Source: JADDRA01 sp051005375 (GTDB lineage: Bacteria; Actinomycetota; Acidimicrobiia; Acidimicrobiales; CADCSY01). From it: a stretch of DNA of 13,666 nucleotides. Shown one piece after another: positions 1-7,537 of the stretch (position 1 is its first letter; each line of letters begins with the position of its first letter). Position numbers and translations under genes: made by a program. The stretch lies in NCBI GenBank assembly GCA_051005375.1, contig JBPCJK010000043.1:1-13666 (forward strand), read 5' to 3'. Below the pieces are notes generated by a model. It ran no database searches and had not been told where the DNA came from. It was given only the letters and a program-made list of their open reading frames with translations.

Positions 1-713
1 CCGTTGCCGGCCACCTCGTGCTCCACGAAGCGCTGCCACGCCTGCCAGTAGCTGCCGCCGGGGGTGTCGAGGAGGACGATGGGGACGGGCTCGGCCTTGC
101 CCGTCTGCACCAGGGTGAGCAGCTCGAAGGTCTCGTCGAGGGTCCCGAACCCACCGGGCAGGGCCACGAACGCCGCCGACTCCTTGATGAGCATGAGCTT
201 GCGGGTGAAGAAGTACTTCATCTCGATGAGCTTTTCGTCGCCCACGATGAAGGGGTTGGCCCCGCCTTCGAAGGGCAGGCGGATGAGCACCCCGATGGCG
301 TGCTCACGCCCGGCGCCCTCCATGCCCGCGGCCATGATCCCCGGGCCGGCGCCGGTGACGACCATCCACCCCCGCTCGGCCAGGGCGGCGGCGAGGTCGT
401 GGGTCTGGGCGTAGAGCGGGTCTTCCGGACGGGTGCGGGCCGAGCCGAAGATGGTGACCTTGGGCACGTCGCGGTAGGGGGCGAACATGTGGAACGCCGC
501 CCGCATCTCCTTGAGCGCGGCGTTGGTGATCTTGAGGTCGAGGCGATGCGCCCCGTCGCCGGCCAGCAGCACGGCCGAGGCCAGGATCTCGAAGAGCTGG
601 TCCCGGTCGGCCGTGGCGCCGGCGGCGTCGAGCAGCTCGACCAGCCGCTGGTCCTGGGCGTCGTCGCCGGTGCGGTTGGCGCGCAGGCGTTGCGCCGGCA
701 GCTGGCTCGTCAC
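1..713 (-). CDS. LOG family / TIGR00730 Rossmann-fold nucleotide-processing protein, 3' end cut by window edge
   Basis: The frame is open from a GTG at 713 to the left edge (237 codons, no stop), so the C-terminus is missing. The family motif PGGFGTLDE lies at residues 186-194 and a nucleotide-loop-like GAGPGIM at 121-127; R171-K172 lie between them. This is the LOG fold, often misnamed lysine decarboxylase. Characterised members are phosphoribohydrolases that release a base from a nucleoside 5'-monophosphate (cytokinin activation in plants and some bacteria); the substrate here is unknown. About 80 residues precede the Rossmann core, which begins near VTIFGSA, so it resembles the longer bacterial members. 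The start is well fixed: its GTG overlaps the fbiC stop as GTGA, and an in-frame TGA lies five codons upstream. No independent promoter is visible, so translation is probably coupled to fbiC. Family assignment is confident; biological role is not. Confidence 0.9.
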   Translation of the reverse strand, partial: MTSQLPAQRLRANRTGDDAQDQRLVELLDAAGATADRDQLFEILASAVLLAGDGAHRLDLKITNAALKEMRAAFHMFAPYRDVPKVTIFGSARTRPEDPLYAQTHDLAAALAERGWMVVTGAGPGIMAAGMEGAGREHAIGVLIRLPFEGGANPFIVGDEKLIEMKYFFTRKLMLIKESAAFVALPGGFGTLDETFELLTLVQTGKAEPVPIVLLDTPGGSYWQAWQRFVEHEVAGN

Positions 714-2989
714 CGGCGCGCCGGTTCAGGGACGGGCCCGTACAGGGTGCTGCGCTGGATGAGCCGGCGGCCGAGCGGCTCGACCCACTCCCGGAACTGC
801 TCCTCGTCCACGCGCTGGCCGTGGGCCGCTCCCGCCGCCCGGGAGATGTTCTCGTCCATCAAGGTGCCCCCCAGGTCGTTGGCCCCGGCTCTCAGCAGTT
901 GGCGAGCGCCCTCTCGTCCCATCTTCACCCAGGACACCTGGATGTTGTCGATCAGCCCCCGGTAGGCGATGCGACCCACGGCGTGCATCAGCAGCGCCTC
1001 CCGGAAGGTGGGGCCCGGCCGGCTCCGGCGCTGCAGGTAGATGGGGGATGCCATGTGTACGAACGGGAGGGGCACGAACTCGGTGAAGCCCCCGGTCTCC
1101 TTCTGCAGGGCCCTGGTGCGGACCAGGTGCCGGGCCCAGTGGCGGGGCCGCTCCACCGAGCCGAACATGATGGTGACGTTGGAGCGCAGGCCGACGCCGT
1201 GGGCGATGCGATGGGCCTCCAGCCACTCATCGGTGGTCACCTTGTCGGGGCAGAGCACGGCGCGGACCTCGTCATCGAGGATCTCGGCGGCGGTGCCGGG
1301 AAGGCTCTTGAGCCCGGCGTCTCGCATGCGCTCCAGGTAGGCCTTCAGAGGTTCGCCCAGCCGGCGTGCCCCCTCGGTGACCTCCAGGGCGGTGAAGCCG
1401 TGCACGTGGATGTCGGGGGCCACGGCCTTGACCGCCCGGGTCACCCGTACGTAGTAGTCGCCGTCGAAGTCCGGGTGGATCCCCCCTTGGAGGCACACCT
1501 CGGTAGCCCCCGCCGCCACCGCCCCGACCACGCGGGACTGGATCTCCTCGATCGACAGCAGGTAGGGCGTGCCCCTCAGGTTGAGCGACAGCGGACCCTT
1601 GGAGAAGGCGCAGAACCGGCACTTGAAGGTGCACACGTTGGTGTAGTTGATGTTGCGGTTGGCCACCCAGGTCACGGCGTCGCCCACCGCCTGGGCCCGC
1701 AGAAGGTCAGCCACGGCGGCCACCGCCGCCACCTCCGGGCCCCGGGCAGAGAACAGGGAGACGATCTCGTCCTCACCGACCTCCTCGCGGGCCTCGACCC
1801 CGGCCAGAACGGCGCTGACCGCCGTGCCCGCCTTTGTTCTTTGGCGGTGGTGGCCGAGCAAGTCCGGGGGCGCCACCTCGCCCCCGGCGTACCAGCGGTC
1901 GTCGCGGGCCAGCCCCTCGGCGTCGCTGCGGTCGAGCACGGGGAAGCGCAGCTTGGGATCGAGCCATCGCTCGGGATGGGCGACGTATTCGGGGTAGGCG
2001 GTGAGGCGGGGGGCGAGGACGAACCCCCGGGCCTCGGTGGCCGCCCGGAGCCGCTCGACCTCGGGCCAGGGTCGCTCGGGGTTGACGTGGTCGGGTGTGA
2101 CCGGGGACACCCCACCCCAGTCGTCGATGCCGGCGTCGAGGAGCGCCCCGTAGTCGTCGCTCAGGTTGGGCGGGGCCTGGAGGTGAACATCCGGGGGCAA
2201 CACCAGCCGGGCGACGGCTACGGTCCAGGCCAGCTCGTCGGGGGCGCACGGCGGCGTCCGGTGCATGGCCGTGCCCGGCTTGGGCAGGAAGTTCTGGACG
2301 ATGACCTCCTGAACGTGGCCATGGCGACGGTGGGAGGCGGCGATGGCGTCCAGAGCCACGAGGCGGTCAGCCCGGGACTCTCCGATGCCGACCAGGATCC
2401 CGGTGGTGAAGGGGATGGAGAGCGCTCCCGCCGCCTCCAGGGTGGCCAGGCGGCGCCGGGGATCCTTGTCGGGGGCGCCGGCGTGGGCGGCCAGGTCGGC
2501 GTTGAGCGACTCGACCATCATGCCCTGGGACGCCGATACCGGCCGCAGGCGGGCCATCTCGCCGGCGTCGAGGGCACCGGCGTTGGCGTGGGGGAGCAGG
2601 CCGGTCTCGGCAAGGACCAGGGCACACATGGCCACCAGGTAGTCGACCGTCGTCTCGTGGCCGTGGTCGTGCAACCACTCCTGGGCCAGCGGGTAGCGCA
2701 GCTCGGGACGCTCGCCCAGGGTGAACAGCGCCTCGTGGCACCCGGCCTCCGCCCCCGCCCGGGCGATGGCCAGCACCTCCTCGGGTGTCAGGTAGGGCGA
2801 CGCCGCCCGGGCTGGCGGTTGGGCGAAGATGCAGTACCCGCACCGGTCGCGGCACAGGTGGGTGAGGGGGATGAACACCTTGGGCGACCACGTGACCCGC
2901 CGACCGTGGGTGCCCGCCCGCACCTCGCACGCCTCGGCCAGCAGGGCGGGGAGGGGGAGGTCCAGGAGGGAAGCGACGTCTCCGGCCAT
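710..2989 (-). CDS. fbiC: FO synthase, bifunctional CofG-CofH radical SAM protein (coenzyme F420 biosynthesis)
   Basis: This single chain joins the two radical SAM enzymes that build the deazaflavin FO from 5-amino-6-ribitylaminouracil and tyrosine, the chromophore step of F420 synthesis. Counting from the ATG at 2989 (759 aa), the N-terminal CofG half has a C-x3-C-x2-C cluster at C46, C50 and C53 (CRDRCGYC). The C-terminal CofH half has a second at C453, C457 and C460 (CTFKCRFC), followed by EVCLQGGIHP. Both clusters bind [4Fe-4S]/SAM, so both halves look active. The length is somewhat below the mycobacterial protein (about 856 aa). The frame extends upstream to a GTG at 3046, only 7 nt after the permease stop. 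I prefer 2989 because AGGG lies 9 nt before it, while the GTG lacks a clear Shine-Dalgarno and would add 19 low-complexity residues. The stop overlaps the next gene by 4 bp. No other F420 gene (fbiA, fbiB, fbiD) is in view. Confidence 0.95.
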   Translation of the reverse strand: MAGDVASLLDLPLPALLAEACEVRAGTHGRRVTWSPKVFIPLTHLCRDRCGYCIFAQPPARAASPYLTPEEVLAIARAGAEAGCHEALFTLGERPELRYPLAQEWLHDHGHETTVDYLVAMCALVLAETGLLPHANAGALDAGEMARLRPVSASQGMMVESLNADLAAHAGAPDKDPRRRLATLEAAGALSIPFTTGILVGIGESRADRLVALDAIAASHRRHGHVQEVIVQNFLPKPGTAMHRTPPCAPDELAWTVAVARLVLPPDVHLQAPPNLSDDYGALLDAGIDDWGGVSPVTPDHVNPERPWPEVERLRAATEARGFVLAPRLTAYPEYVAHPERWLDPKLRFPVLDRSDAEGLARDDRWYAGGEVAPPDLLGHHRQRTKAGTAVSAVLAGVEAREEVGEDEIVSLFSARGPEVAAVAAVADLLRAQAVGDAVTWVANRNINYTNVCTFKCRFCAFSKGPLSLNLRGTPYLLSIEEIQSRVVGAVAAGATEVCLQGGIHPDFDGDYYVRVTRAVKAVAPDIHVHGFTALEVTEGARRLGEPLKAYLERMRDAGLKSLPGTAAEILDDEVRAVLCPDKVTTDEWLEAHRIAHGVGLRSNVTIMFGSVERPRHWARHLVRTRALQKETGGFTEFVPLPFVHMASPIYLQRRSRPGPTFREALLMHAVGRIAYRGLIDNIQVSWVKMGREGARQLLRAGANDLGGTLMDENISRAAGAAHGQRVDEEQFREWVEPLGRRLIQRSTLYGPVPEPARR

Positions 2990-3053
2990 CGCCGACGACC
3001 CTAGGGCCGCCGGCCGGGGGCGACGACCAACTGCACCGCCGGCCACAGAAGCT

Positions 3054-3887
3054 TCAGGCCACGTCGCGGCGACGCAGCAACCACGCCGTCACCAGGACGG
3101 CGCCCACGCCCCAAACCGCCAGCACCACCACGGCGTGGCCGGGGCCGGTGAAGGAGGAGACCCCCGGGGTGTCGGGGAAATCAGCCGGTAGGAACGAGGC
3201 GGCCAGAGCGCCCCCGTTGGCGCCGGGAAGGCCCCCTCGGACGGTGGCCAGGAGGTCGAGCGATCCGGCGAAGCCGGCGATCAGGCCTTCGACGACCAGG
3301 AGCCAGACCAGGCCGAGGCCGATAGGCAGCGACGTGCTGCGCAATCCCACGGCGAGCAATGACCCGATGGCGGCCCACACCGCGAAGATGAGGAACCCGG
3401 CGCCGAGGACCTTGAGCACCTCCGCCGCCTGGGGCCAGTCGACGGGACCACCCACGGCCCTGGTGATGATCGAGCTGGCCAACGCCCCGGGGGCGAACAC
3501 CACCGCCTCGAAGGCCACAGCCACCACCACCAGCGCCGCCAACTTGCCTCCCAGCACCTGGAGCCGGCCCGGTCGCTGGGTCATGACCGTGGCCATGGTC
3601 GACCAGCCGTACTCGCTACCGACCACCATGGCGGTGGCGACGACCATCATGGCGGCGCCGAACAGCGGGAATCCACCGACCACGTTGCCCAACCACCCGC
3701 TCGGGACCAGCGACGCCAGGAGCTGCGCCTGCTGGACGTCGGATATGCCTGTCGGCGGGTTGGAGTACACGGCGTAGGGGATGAGGTAACCGAAGGCGAG
3801 GGCGAGGGCGAACCACAGCGCCAGGAGCACCCACAGGGCCGGGCGCCGCACCAGCTTGGCCATCTCGGCCATGAAGCTCTTTCGCAC
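3054..3887 (-). CDS. ABC transporter permease (ABC-2 type, DrrB/BcrB-like)
   Basis: This is a 277-aa integral membrane protein with about six predicted helices near residues 17-39, 69-90, 116-140, 160-181, 188-207 and 251-271. It ends in a positively charged LLRRRDVA tail. It follows the ATPase gene after a single base and is its obvious membrane partner. The helix count and the paired ATPase fit the ABC-2 export superfamily (drug, lipid or peptide efflux); the substrate cannot be read from sequence. The frame is open further upstream to 4265, but that stretch only shadows the ATPase gene. I chose the GTG at 3887 because a perfect AGGAGG lies 6 nt before it, inside the last codons of the ATPase gene, and because residues 1-16 then give a natural cytoplasmic lead to helix 1. 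The ATG six codons further in (MAEMAKL) is a less likely alternative. Confidence 0.9.
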   Translation of the reverse strand: MRKSFMAEMAKLVRRPALWVLLALWFALALAFGYLIPYAVYSNPPTGISDVQQAQLLASLVPSGWLGNVVGGFPLFGAAMMVVATAMVVGSEYGWSTMATVMTQRPGRLQVLGGKLAALVVVAVAFEAVVFAPGALASSIITRAVGGPVDWPQAAEVLKVLGAGFLIFAVWAAIGSLLAVGLRSTSLPIGLGLVWLLVVEGLIAGFAGSLDLLATVRGGLPGANGGALAASFLPADFPDTPGVSSFTGPGHAVVVLAVWGVGAVLVTAWLLRRRDVA

Positions 3888-3888
3888 C

Positions 3889-4842
3889 TCAGGCCTCCTC
3901 TCCGCCAGGGGTCTCTCCGGGATGGGTGAGCGCCAGGAAGACCTCTTCCAGCGAGCGCTCCGCCGGTCGCAGCTCGCTGACCGCCACCCCGGCGGCGACC
4001 AGGCGCTGGTTGACCTCGGCGGCCCTGGCCGGGTCGACGGTGAGCCTGAGCAGGCCGGCGTCCCCGTCGCCACTGGAAGCTTCACCAGCGGGGGAGTCGA
4101 CGGCGTCGATCCCCTCCACCCCGGCCAGCACATTGCGGGCCTTGGCCACCGGCGACGCCCGCACGTACAGCCCGGCCTGGCCCCGGAGCTCGGCGATGGT
4201 GCCCTCCACCACCAGCCTGCCCCGCTGGATGACCCCGACCCGGTCGCAGATCTGCTCCACCTCACCCAGGAGGTGGCTGGAGAGCACCACGCTTCGCTCG
4301 CCCTGGCCGAGGGTGCGGATGAGGTTGCGCATGTCGGCCATGCCCTCGGGATCGAGACCGTTGGTGGGCTCGTCGAGGATGAGCAGGGCCGGGTCCTTGA
4401 GCAGGGCGGCTGCCACCCCCAGGCGCTGCTTCATGCCGAGTGAGTAGCCCTTGAACTTGTCGCCCCCTCGCTCGGTGAGATCCACCTGCTCCAGGGCGGC
4501 GTCGACCCGGGCCCGGTCCACCCCGGCGTAGCGGGCGATGACCTGCAGGTTCCGCCGTCCCGACAGGTACGGATAGAACCCGAACCCCTCCACCAGGGCG
4601 CCGATGCGGGCCAGGCCCTCGGGTGAGCCTGGTGCGGCCCCGAGGATGCGGGCGCTCCCGCCCGTGGGGCGGATGAGGCCGAGGAGCATCCGCAGGGTGG
4701 TGGTCTTGCCCGCCCCGTTGGGGCCGAGGAAGCCGTAGACCTCGCCTCGGCGCACCTTCAGGTTGAGGTCGTTCACGGCCACGATGCGCTCGCTGTAGCG
4801 CTTGGTCAGGTTGGTGGTCTCCAGCACCAGGGTGTCGGTCAT
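3889..4842 (-). CDS. ABC transporter ATP-binding protein (DrrA/BcrA/CcmA-like exporter ATPase)
   Basis: This 317-aa nucleotide-binding subunit energises the permease encoded directly downstream. All ATPase motifs are present in order: Walker A GPNGAGKT at 40-47, a signature segment YSLGMKQR at 133-140, Walker B LLILDEP at 153-159 with E158 as catalytic glutamate, and the switch histidine H190 in SSHLL. The C-terminal 100 residues form the accessory region usual in drug/bacteriocin-type exporters, ending with the conserved ERSLEEVFL. The start ATG overlaps the opcA stop as ATGA. A GGAGG lies only 3 nt before it, a tight spacing, so coupling to opcA translation probably matters. The frame stays open upstream, but this is opcA shadow. 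Presence in a pentose phosphate operon is unexpected; substrate unknown. Confidence 0.95.
   Translation of the reverse strand: MTDTLVLETTNLTKRYSERIVAVNDLNLKVRRGEVYGFLGPNGAGKTTTLRMLLGLIRPTGGSARILGAAPGSPEGLARIGALVEGFGFYPYLSGRRNLQVIARYAGVDRARVDAALEQVDLTERGGDKFKGYSLGMKQRLGVAAALLKDPALLILDEPTNGLDPEGMADMRNLIRTLGQGERSVVLSSHLLGEVEQICDRVGVIQRGRLVVEGTIAELRGQAGLYVRASPVAKARNVLAGVEGIDAVDSPAGEASSGDGDAGLLRLTVDPARAAEVNQRLVAAGVAVSELRPAERSLEEVFLALTHPGETPGGEEA
3894..3899 (-). promoter_or_regulatory. Ribosome binding site of the ABC permease (AGGAGG)
   Basis: A perfect AGGAGG on the minus strand lies 6 nt before the GTG at 3887. It decides the permease start, and it is placed inside the last codons of the ATPase gene. 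Confidence 0.75.
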
Positions 4843-5918
4843 GGTCCTCCGTCGTTGGTTGCGGTGATGGTGTGCAATGCGGCTTCGAAGACCGGGTCGG
4901 GTCGAAGGTGGAGCAGCGTCTCGGCCAGCAGGGCCTCGGTGGTGGCGGGAGACGCCGTAGCCACCGTGCGAGCTTCGGAACCCGTCTGCTGAGCTGACGC
5001 CAGTGGCACCGCGAGGATCCCGGGGCGAGTAGACGAGGTAGCAGCACCCGGCCGGCGAACCGTAACCGTGACGCACCCGTCCCCGGCTACCGCCTCCACC
5101 CGGCAGTCAGGGGCCGAAAGCGAGATCGACGGCCGCCCGTCGCCCTCCCCGTCGTCGGTCACGGCGGGGCCCTGCGGACCGAGGCGATCGGTCAGCCAGC
5201 CCACCAGCAGGGCCCGGCCGGGGTCCGGCCCCGTCACCGTGGCCCCAGCCAGGTCGTCGAGGACGGAGCACAGGTCATCTCCGCGCAGGGTGAGCGCCAG
5301 TTGCCGGCGCAGGAGCGTGAGTCGCAGCCAGGACAGGTCGGTGACGGGGACACGGCGGCTGAGAGCGGCCAGGGCGGCCAGGCACGACCGGCCCCCGGCA
5401 CGGGCGCTGTCGACCACCAGGTGGTTGCCCACGCCGATCAGCCGGCTGTGCGCCGGCGGCAGCCGCTCCCGGCACCACACCACCACCGGGAGGTCGGGGA
5501 GGGTCAGGGGCTCGACCAGCGAGTCGAGGTGCGAGCGCACCGGCCCGGTGACCTCCAGGGCGACGTCGTCGATGCTCAGGCAGCGGCTACCCCGCTCGAT
5601 CAGGTGGACGCCGACCCGGGCGCTGACTTGGTGTTTGCGGCCCGGCAGCACCCGGATGACCACGACCCGGGTGGGTTGCATGGAGCCCAGGCGGTGCACG
5701 ATGTCGAACACCTCGTCGACCTCGACGTCAGCGCCACCGACCGCCAGCAGGGTCAGGAACGACGCCCGCATCGCCTCCCGGGCATCGGCGCAGCGGAGCC
5801 GCTCCAGCGCCGACAGCACCGGACCCATCGAGGTCGTCTCCCCCCGCCACGTCCCAACCGTGGTGGCTACGGAGGCGCTGCTGTGCTCGTTGGTGAGCAC
5901 GTCCAAGGGCGTGCTCAC
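4839..5918 (-). CDS. opcA: Glucose-6-phosphate dehydrogenase assembly protein OpcA
   Basis: This 359-aa protein follows zwf directly, the standard position of opcA in actinobacteria and cyanobacteria. OpcA binds G6PDH and is needed for its full oligomeric activity. It is not an enzyme itself and has no catalytic motif. The central region has the family-like pattern TRVVVIRVLPG, then a GPVRSHLDSLVEPLTLPDLPVVVWC stretch (residue runs abbreviated by family recognition), then a D-rich C-terminal half. Family assignment rests on this pattern plus position, not on catalytic residues. The start GTG at 5918 overlaps the zwf stop (GTGA). The frame is open far upstream but there it only shadows zwf; a second GTG at 5900 is possible. 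The stop overlaps the next start as ATGA, so opcA is coupled on both sides. The C-terminal third is rich in T, A and S and looks less constrained. Confidence 0.9.
   Translation of the reverse strand: MSTPLDVLTNEHSSASVATTVGTWRGETTSMGPVLSALERLRCADAREAMRASFLTLLAVGGADVEVDEVFDIVHRLGSMQPTRVVVIRVLPGRKHQVSARVGVHLIERGSRCLSIDDVALEVTGPVRSHLDSLVEPLTLPDLPVVVWCRERLPPAHSRLIGVGNHLVVDSARAGGRSCLAALAALSRRVPVTDLSWLRLTLLRRQLALTLRGDDLCSVLDDLAGATVTGPDPGRALLVGWLTDRLGPQGPAVTDDGEGDGRPSISLSAPDCRVEAVAGDGCVTVTVRRPGAATSSTRPGILAVPLASAQQTGSEARTVATASPATTEALLAETLLHLRPDPVFEAALHTITATNDGGP
4846..4850 (-). promoter_or_regulatory. Closely spaced ribosome binding site of the ABC ATPase (GGAGG)
   Basis: GGAGG on the minus strand sits only 3 nt before the ATG at 4842, inside the end of opcA. 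The spacing is short, so the ATGA overlap with opcA probably contributes to initiation. Confidence 0.5.
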
Positions 5919-7537
5919 GGGCGGCGCCAGTGGTGCCCGTCGTCTGCCAGGAGGTGGTCGGCCTCCTCGGGGCCCCAGCTCCCGGCGGGGTAGGGGGCCG
6001 GGGGGCTCGGATCCTCGTCCCAGGCGTCCAGGAGGGGCTGGACGATGCGCCAGGCCTGTTCGACCTCGTCGGTGCGGATGAACAGGGTGGGATCGCCGAG
6101 CAGGGCGTCGGCCAGGAGCCGCTCGTAGGCCTCGGGCGCCTGTTCGAGAAAGGCGGCTCCGTAGGAGAAGTCCATGGAGACGCTGCGCACGTCGAACGAC
6201 TGGCCCGGGACCTTGGCCCCGAAGCGCAAGGTGATTCCCTCGTCGGGCTGGATGCGCAGGACCAGGGCGTTGGGCCCGAGCTGAGTGGCCTGGGTGGAGG
6301 CGAAGGGCAGGTGGGGGACCCCGGAGAACTCCAGGGCCACCTCGGTCACCCGCTTGGGCAGGCACTTGCCCGTGCGCAGGTAGAACGGCACCCCGGCCCA
6401 GCGCCAGTTGTCGATCTCCAGGCGCATGGCCAGGTAGGTCTCGGTGCGGCTGTGGGGCCCCACCCCCTCCTCGTCCAGGTAGCCCGGCGCCTCCTCGCCG
6501 CCGAGCCAACCCCGCTGGTACTGGCCCCGCACCGTCGCCCCCGCCACATCGGAGGGGTCGAGGATGTCGACGGCCTCGAGGACCTTGACCTTGTCGTCGC
6601 GAATGCCCTTGGGTGACATCGTCGCCGGTGGCTCCATGGCCATGAGGGCGAGGACCTGGAGGAGGTGGTTCTGGGTGATGTCGCGCAGGGCGCCGGCCTC
6701 CTCGTAGAAGCCGGCACGGTGACCCACCCCCTCGGACTCGGCCACGGTGATCTGCACCGAGTCGACGTAGCGACGGTTCCACACCGGCTCGAAGATTGTG
6801 TTGGCGAAGCGCAGGGCGAGGACGTTTTGCACCGTCTCCTTCCCCAGGTAGTGGTCGATGCGGTAGATCTGGTCCTCGTCGAGCACCTCGTGGAGGTCGT
6901 CGTCCAGGGCCCGGGCACTGGCCAGGTCCCGGCCGAAGGGCTTCTCGATTACCAGGCGGGCGAAGGCACCCCCGGGGGCGGGGCGGTGGAGGCCACAGGC
7001 ACCGAGCTGGTGGACCACGGTGGCGAACACCGGGGGCGGGGTGGACAGGTAGTAGAGGCGGTTGCCGGCGGTGCCCCGATTGCGGTCGAGATCGGCGAGG
7101 ACCTCGTCGAGGTGCTCGTAGGTGGCCCGGTCGTCGTAGCCGCCGGCGACGTAGCGAAAACCCCCTTCCAGCGCCGCCCACGCCCGTTCGTCGACCTCCC
7201 CGCCCGTGCGCTCGGCGGCCCCCTCCACGGCTTGGCGCATGCGCCGACGGAAGTCGTCGTCGCCCAGCCGGCTACGCCCCACGCCGACCACGGAGGTCCC
7301 CGCCGAGAGCTGCTGGCGGGCCATCAGCGCATACAGGGCAGGCATGAGCTTGCGACTGGTCAGATCACCGCTGGCCCCGAAGATGACGAAGGCCGCGGGC
7401 GCCGCCACCCTCTCGAGGCCGAGGCCCTCGAAGAGGGGGTGGGCCAGGACGTCGCCCTGGCCACCTCGGCCCTCTTTAGCGCGGCCCTCGCCCTGGCTGG
7501 AGGCGCGGTCGGCCAGGTCGGGGGCAGCCGAGGTCAT
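5915..7537 (-). CDS. zwf: Glucose-6-phosphate 1-dehydrogenase
   Basis: This enzyme oxidises glucose 6-phosphate to 6-phosphogluconolactone and reduces NADP+, the entry step of the oxidative pentose phosphate pathway. The product is 540 aa. The Rossmann nucleotide-binding motif GASGDLTSRKL is at 54-64, EKPFG at 198-202, and the substrate/active-site signature IDHYLGKE at 227-234, so it looks catalytically intact. The ATG at 7537 shares one base with the tal stop (TGATG) and lacks its own Shine-Dalgarno, so it probably relies on reinitiation. About 48 residues precede the nucleotide-binding strand, more than in typical Zwf. Residues 1-30 are a polar, Gly/Glu/Arg-rich stretch that looks disordered, and the in-frame GTG near residue 30 (VLAHPLF) is an alternative start. 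The opcA start overlaps the stop by 4 bp. Confidence 0.97.
   Translation of the reverse strand: MTSAAPDLADRASSQGEGRAKEGRGGQGDVLAHPLFEGLGLERVAAPAAFVIFGASGDLTSRKLMPALYALMARQQLSAGTSVVGVGRSRLGDDDFRRRMRQAVEGAAERTGGEVDERAWAALEGGFRYVAGGYDDRATYEHLDEVLADLDRNRGTAGNRLYYLSTPPPVFATVVHQLGACGLHRPAPGGAFARLVIEKPFGRDLASARALDDDLHEVLDEDQIYRIDHYLGKETVQNVLALRFANTIFEPVWNRRYVDSVQITVAESEGVGHRAGFYEEAGALRDITQNHLLQVLALMAMEPPATMSPKGIRDDKVKVLEAVDILDPSDVAGATVRGQYQRGWLGGEEAPGYLDEEGVGPHSRTETYLAMRLEIDNWRWAGVPFYLRTGKCLPKRVTEVALEFSGVPHLPFASTQATQLGPNALVLRIQPDEGITLRFGAKVPGQSFDVRSVSMDFSYGAAFLEQAPEAYERLLADALLGDPTLFIRTDEVEQAWRIVQPLLDAWDEDPSPPAPYPAGSWGPEEADHLLADDGHHWRRP

Noticed and set aside
821..3004. Long plus-strand open frame (727 codons) antisense to fbiC.
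   Set aside because: It is a product of third-position GC bias opposite a strongly conserved gene. The translation is rich in Gly, Val, His and Arg with no recognisable domain.
3048..3055. GAAGCTTC palindrome at the permease-fbiC junction, repeated near 4077.
   Set aside because: It is an eight-base palindrome with no spacing or flanking similarity between copies; most likely chance.
5919..7181. Upstream extension of the opcA frame through zwf, which would make a 780-residue protein.
   Set aside because: The extra 421 residues lie wholly inside zwf and are low-complexity Arg/Gly/Pro-rich sequence. The GTG at 5918 with the GTGA overlap is a natural start.
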